Source: Rosellinia necatrix
Taxonomy: Eukaryota; Ascomycota; Sordariomycetes; Xylariales; Xylariaceae
DNA: 64,000 nucleotides
Assembly (NCBI GenBank): GCA_021209875.1
Contig: JAGYVD010000001.1
Span: forward strand, 3,658,001-3,722,000
Direction: 5' to 3'
In this document: piece by piece, positions 60,555 to 64,000 of the stretch
How the letters are laid out: each line of letters begins with the position of its first letter
Position numbering within the stretch: position 1 is the first letter of the stretch
Position numbers and translations under genes: made by a program
The notes under the pieces: generated by a model
The model's input: only the letters and a program-made list of their open reading frames with translations
What the model was told of the DNA's origin: nothing
The model's database searches: none

Positions 60555-63500
60555 TCAGGCGTCTATCAGTTTGGCCACCCTCTTCTCCAAGCTGGCCTCA
60601 AACTGCTGCACGCCGCCGGCCAACACACTCATCTGCCCGGCCCGCAGGCGGTAGACCAGCCTGCGCCGGGGAGCCTTCCCATTGTAGCCGCTGGCCGAGA
60701 GCTCGCTCCCCTCCCTATCGTCGTCGTCGTCGTCGTCAACGTGTCCCTCGACGACGCCGCGCACGAACCACCGGTCGTGGCTGACGACGACGACGGCGCC
60801 CCCCCAGTCGCGCAGGGCCTCGCGCAGGGCGGCGACGGTCTCGTAGTCGAGGTGCGTCGTGGCCTCGTCGAGGACGAGGCAGTGCGGGCACGCCCACAGG
60901 ATCCGGGCCATCTCCAGCCGGACCAGCTGGCCGCCCGAGAGCCTGCGGACCGGCACGTCGGACGCGAGCCGGCCCGGCAGCCCGAGCGACCCCAGGAGGC
61001 CGCGGATGCGGCCCTCATCCTGCTCCGTCGCCGCCGCCTCCCTCTGGAGCAGCGCGAGCGCCGTCAGCTCCGGCTCCGCCGCCCCGAGCCCCTGCAGCGC
61101 CTCCACCGCGTGCTGCGAGTAGTACCCGATCTTGGCCCGCGGGTGCGCCGCCGCCGTCCCCGAACCGGGCTTCGCCGAGCCCACCAGCAGCCTGATCAGC
61201 GTTGACTTGCCGCCCCCGTTCAAGCCCACCAGCCCGACCCGGTCGCCCATGTGCACCGACAGCGTCACGTCCTGTAGCACCAGCGGTGGCGGCGACGCCG
61301 CCTTCGCCTTCGGGTCCCGGGGGTACCGGAACGAGGCCTTGTCCAGCGACTGCGGGCATGTGGGGGTCAGCGATTTTTTAAAAAAAAAAACTCTTTCCAG
61401 TTACATAGGGCCGGTTTTTAAGCTTAAAAAAATCCCCTTATCGAGATCCCGGGAAGCGTGGTGCGGGGGAGATAAAACGTGGCAAAACTCACTATCAGGG
61501 CACCTGGAAAGCGTAGGTCGGGCGGCTCAGGTAGGACAAAGGATACCGGCCGCTCGTCTTGTGGTATGTCGATCTCGGCACGGCTCGTGAGGTGGTAGCC
61601 GACGAGGTCGCGGTTCAGCTTGAACCGGCCGCCGCGGGCGCTCACCTCGAGACCCCAGCGGTCGTCCAGCTTCTTCTGGCGCGACTTCGCCTGCCGGATC
61701 TTGTTCTGGTCGTCTTTGGCCTTGCCCTCGCGCATGTTCTTCTGTATGCTATATCGCTGGGAGGTCAGCAACTTTTCCTGACGCGACGTGCGGATCTAGC
61801 AGTGACAGCAGCCGCAGCAGCAGGGCGAAGATTCGACGCCGGGCTGATGATACTCACGTCTGTTGGATGTGGTCTTTTTGCTTGTCCTGAGCCTCCTTCA
61901 TCTTGGTCAGGTGGATCTTCTTCTCCGCCTGCGCCGACTCGTACGTCGGCAGGTCGCCGTGGAAGTAGATGATGCCCTTGTCGCGGAGGATGAGCAGATC
62001 GGTGCACAGCGAAATGAAGTCGCGGTCGTGCGAGACCAGGATGAGCGTCGGCGCGTCGGCCGACTCGCCCAGCGCCGTGAGATACCGCTGCAGCCAGAGG
62101 ATGCCCAGCAGGTCGAGGAAGTTGGTCGGCTCGTCGAGAACCAGGATGTCCGTGTCCTGGAGCAGGGCGGACGCCAGCGACGTCCGCATCCGCCACCCGC
62201 CCGACAGGCTCGACACCGCCTTTAGCATCGTGGCCTCGGTGAAGCCGAGGCCCGTCAGGAGCCTCTTCGCGCGCGACTCGACCTCGGCCATCCTCGAGGG
62301 CTCGATCGAGAGCTGCAGGTCCGCCAGCAGGTCGGCGGCCTCGCTCGTCTCCCGGGCGAGCGTCTCGGCCGAGATATCCTCATCTTTCTGTTCGTATCTG
62401 AGACACGCATATCATGGTTAGCCCAGGCCGCTCGATGATTACCGGTAGGTTTCGGGGGAAGGCGGTAAGGTAAGCATGCGTACATGGCGTCGAACTCGGC
62501 GACCGCCTTCTCCGTCGCTATCAGCGCTTTTCGCGCCGCCATCCCCCTCGCGCCGCTGCGCAGCTTGGCGTCCTTGGCCTTCAGGAATAGTTCCCTTTGC
62601 AGACGCTCGCGGCGGAGCTTGCGCAAGCTCCGTAGCGCGCCGAACGGATTACTGCTCTCGACGCCTCGCGACAGGCCTGGAGCCAACCTTTTAGCCACGC
62701 ATCGCATAGTTCATCACTCGTAGAGAATGCGTCGTAGTCAGACGCGAAATAGGGGCTGGTCTTACTGTCTAGCTCTTGCTGCGCTTCATGCCGCGCCGTG
62801 GCGCGCTCGATGACCTCTTCTAGCACGCTCCGGTCGCTGATGGATGACGGCTGTGAGGCGGGTTGCGCCGCATCGGCATCCGCGTCCGCGTCCGTGTTAA
62901 TGTCTTCGGCGTCAGTCTGTTGTAATATGACGACGCGCGTCTCCTCCGGGACTTTTGATTGCTCGTATTAGTAAGTTTTATACATTCGGCAAGGTGCTCT
63001 CGGAAGTGTCCCTAATCTAGGAGCCCCCCTTTATATCTTCTTAGAGCGAGAAGCGTAATGTTCACTTACTGCCCGGTATTAGCTTCTGAGCGATGGCCTT
63101 GAGTAATGCTGTGTTAAAATAGATTTTGTTAGTCCTGGTCCTTCTTCGTGCTCTGTTTTCGACTTTGTCTGATCTCTCCTCCTTTTGATATGTGCGTGTG
63201 TGCCCCTCAAGCTTCGGTGCTATAGCCGGGCTCACTTACTTGATTTCCCCGATCCATTGCGGCCGATAAGCGCATACCTCCGACCGGCTTTCAGCCGCAG
63301 GGTGGCATTATCCAATATCTCGGTGCCCTCACTGCGGGCTTTGCCCTTGGCTACCTTCTTGCTACCGGCGCTAGCACTGCCCTTAGCTTTCACCGAGGTG
63401 TCTGATCTGACTGTGATATTCAGACCCTCGATATCCAACTTTTGGGTCATAGGTAAATTAGTATAGATCGTTTGGACTTGTAGTTGCATTCCTATAGTTT

Positions 63501-63627
63501 ATGGCTATTGTGATAAAGGGAGAGATGAAATGCTCACTTCGCGGTAATCGGGCGTCCCGATGTTGAACCTCGTCTGCTTCGACGTGCACAGGATGGTGGC
63601 GACGCTTTCTGCTTCCATGGACGTCAT
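60555..63627 (-). CDS. ABC-F family ATPase (two ABC domains, non-transporter)
   Basis: Eight proposed exons, complement 63538-63627, 63240-63438, 63070-63108, 62766-62951, 62484-62676, 61858-62397, 61493-61748 and 60555-61349; phases agree and give 765 aa. ABC-F proteins have no membrane part; they bind ribosomes or ribosome-associated kinases and act in translation or ribosome assembly (Gcn20/Arb1/New1 relatives). Domain 1: Walker A GRNGSGKST at about 89-97, split by an intron; signature LSGGWRMR; Walker B ILVLDEPTNFLD. The linker has KDHIQQTIQKNMREGKAKDD and QAKSRQKKLDDRWG. Domain 2: Walker A GLNGGGKST, signature LSGGQLVR, Walker B CLVLDEATTHLD, H-loop VVVVSHDRWF. The LIPGIPEETRVVILQQT block suggests a fungal subgroup distinct from Gcn20 and Arb1, from memory of the family only. 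Exon 3 is 39 nt. The last exon is very GC-rich and has a seven-Asp run. An alternative start lies 9 bp downstream (63618). Confidence 0.88.
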
Positions 63628-64000
63628 GGCGACGGTTGGTCCAGGGCTGGATTACCTTATCGACGACTGTCTCAATGGACGATGAGTCTGTGTTGATATA
63701 TGAGATCGAGTCAGTTGGGATTTATGTGATAGTGTTGGTGATGATTTGGACGCTACATTAAATAAGATAACTAGTAATTAGATTATGATAGTTAGTTATT
63801 TATATTGTTTGTTATCGTTATTGCCCCCTTTTCTTCCGGCTCCTTCCCCCCCGCCAATTTGAAGATCTGAATCATCCTTCTCGACAAGTGAGCGCCAATT
63901 CTTCCCGCGTCGACGTGCAGTAGTGCGGATGAATCATTCTGACTCCCCAGCCACACGCCCTCGTGATTGGTTGGGGTGAGATGCTAAAGTTACCGTCTCG
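63628..64000. other. Upstream region of the ABC-F gene
   Basis: AT-rich stretch (63670-63830) then mixed sequence to the window edge. No open frame or repeat of note; presumably promoter and leader. Confidence 0.5.

Noticed and set aside
60519..61205. 228-aa plus-strand frame
   Set aside because: Antisense to the GC-rich last exon of the ABC-F gene.

Overview
The window reads as nuclear DNA of a filamentous ascomycete (Pezizomycotina, most likely a sordariomycete). The genes are split by short introns, mostly 45-110 nt, with GT donors and CTRAC/CTAAC-type branch sites close to the acceptor. The conventional kinesin is about 928 aa with a C-terminal IAK motif, the Rad6-type E2 is 151 aa, and there are CFEM, SUN and fungal CorA-like proteins. 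Intergenic DNA is long, rich in microsatellites and strewn with TACCTAGGTA-like words. I cannot name genus or species.

Fourteen protein genes can be supported; most were assembled by splicing open frames by eye. In order: MSH5 (+, 594-3811); a CFEM GPI-protein (-, 4340-5065); a GNAT acetyltransferase (-, 6197-7096); a CorA-like membrane protein (+, about 8266-10349); an ethanolamine/choline kinase (+, 12172-13564). After an 11-kb gene-poor tract (13565-24621) come a large zinc-finger protein (+, 24622-28446), conventional kinesin (-, 29912-32851), Rad6/Ubc2 (-, 34762-35405), acetoacetyl-CoA thiolase (+, 36072-37507), a CSN12-like PCI protein (+, 38622-40351), a pectin methylesterase (+, 41220-42755), a SUN-family wall protein (+, 45984-47648), an MFS sugar transporter (-, 51715-53495) and, after a second empty tract (53496-60554), an ABC-F ATPase (-, 60555-63627).

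These are independent housekeeping, meiotic, cell-surface and nutrition genes, not a functional cluster. The pectinesterase and the sugar transporter would both suit a plant-associated lifestyle, but nothing in their arrangement links them. UBC2 and the thiolase are divergent and share a promoter region of about 670 bp; GNAT and CorA are divergent over about 1.2 kb; the zinc-finger and kinesin genes converge. I recognised no transposase, reverse transcriptase, rRNA, tRNA or secondary-metabolite cluster.

The most unusual observation is a 36-39 bp sequence present in three identical copies (7425-7463, 38269-38304 reverse, 54938-54976), all intergenic, one of them bracketed by 18-bp direct repeats. 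Other points of interest are a probable +1 frameshift or assembly error at the CorA start, several micro-exons, in-frame introns that hide inside open frames, and a polymorphic-looking Ala/Asp repeat inside a GNAT domain. I did not find a convincing new multi-gene system.
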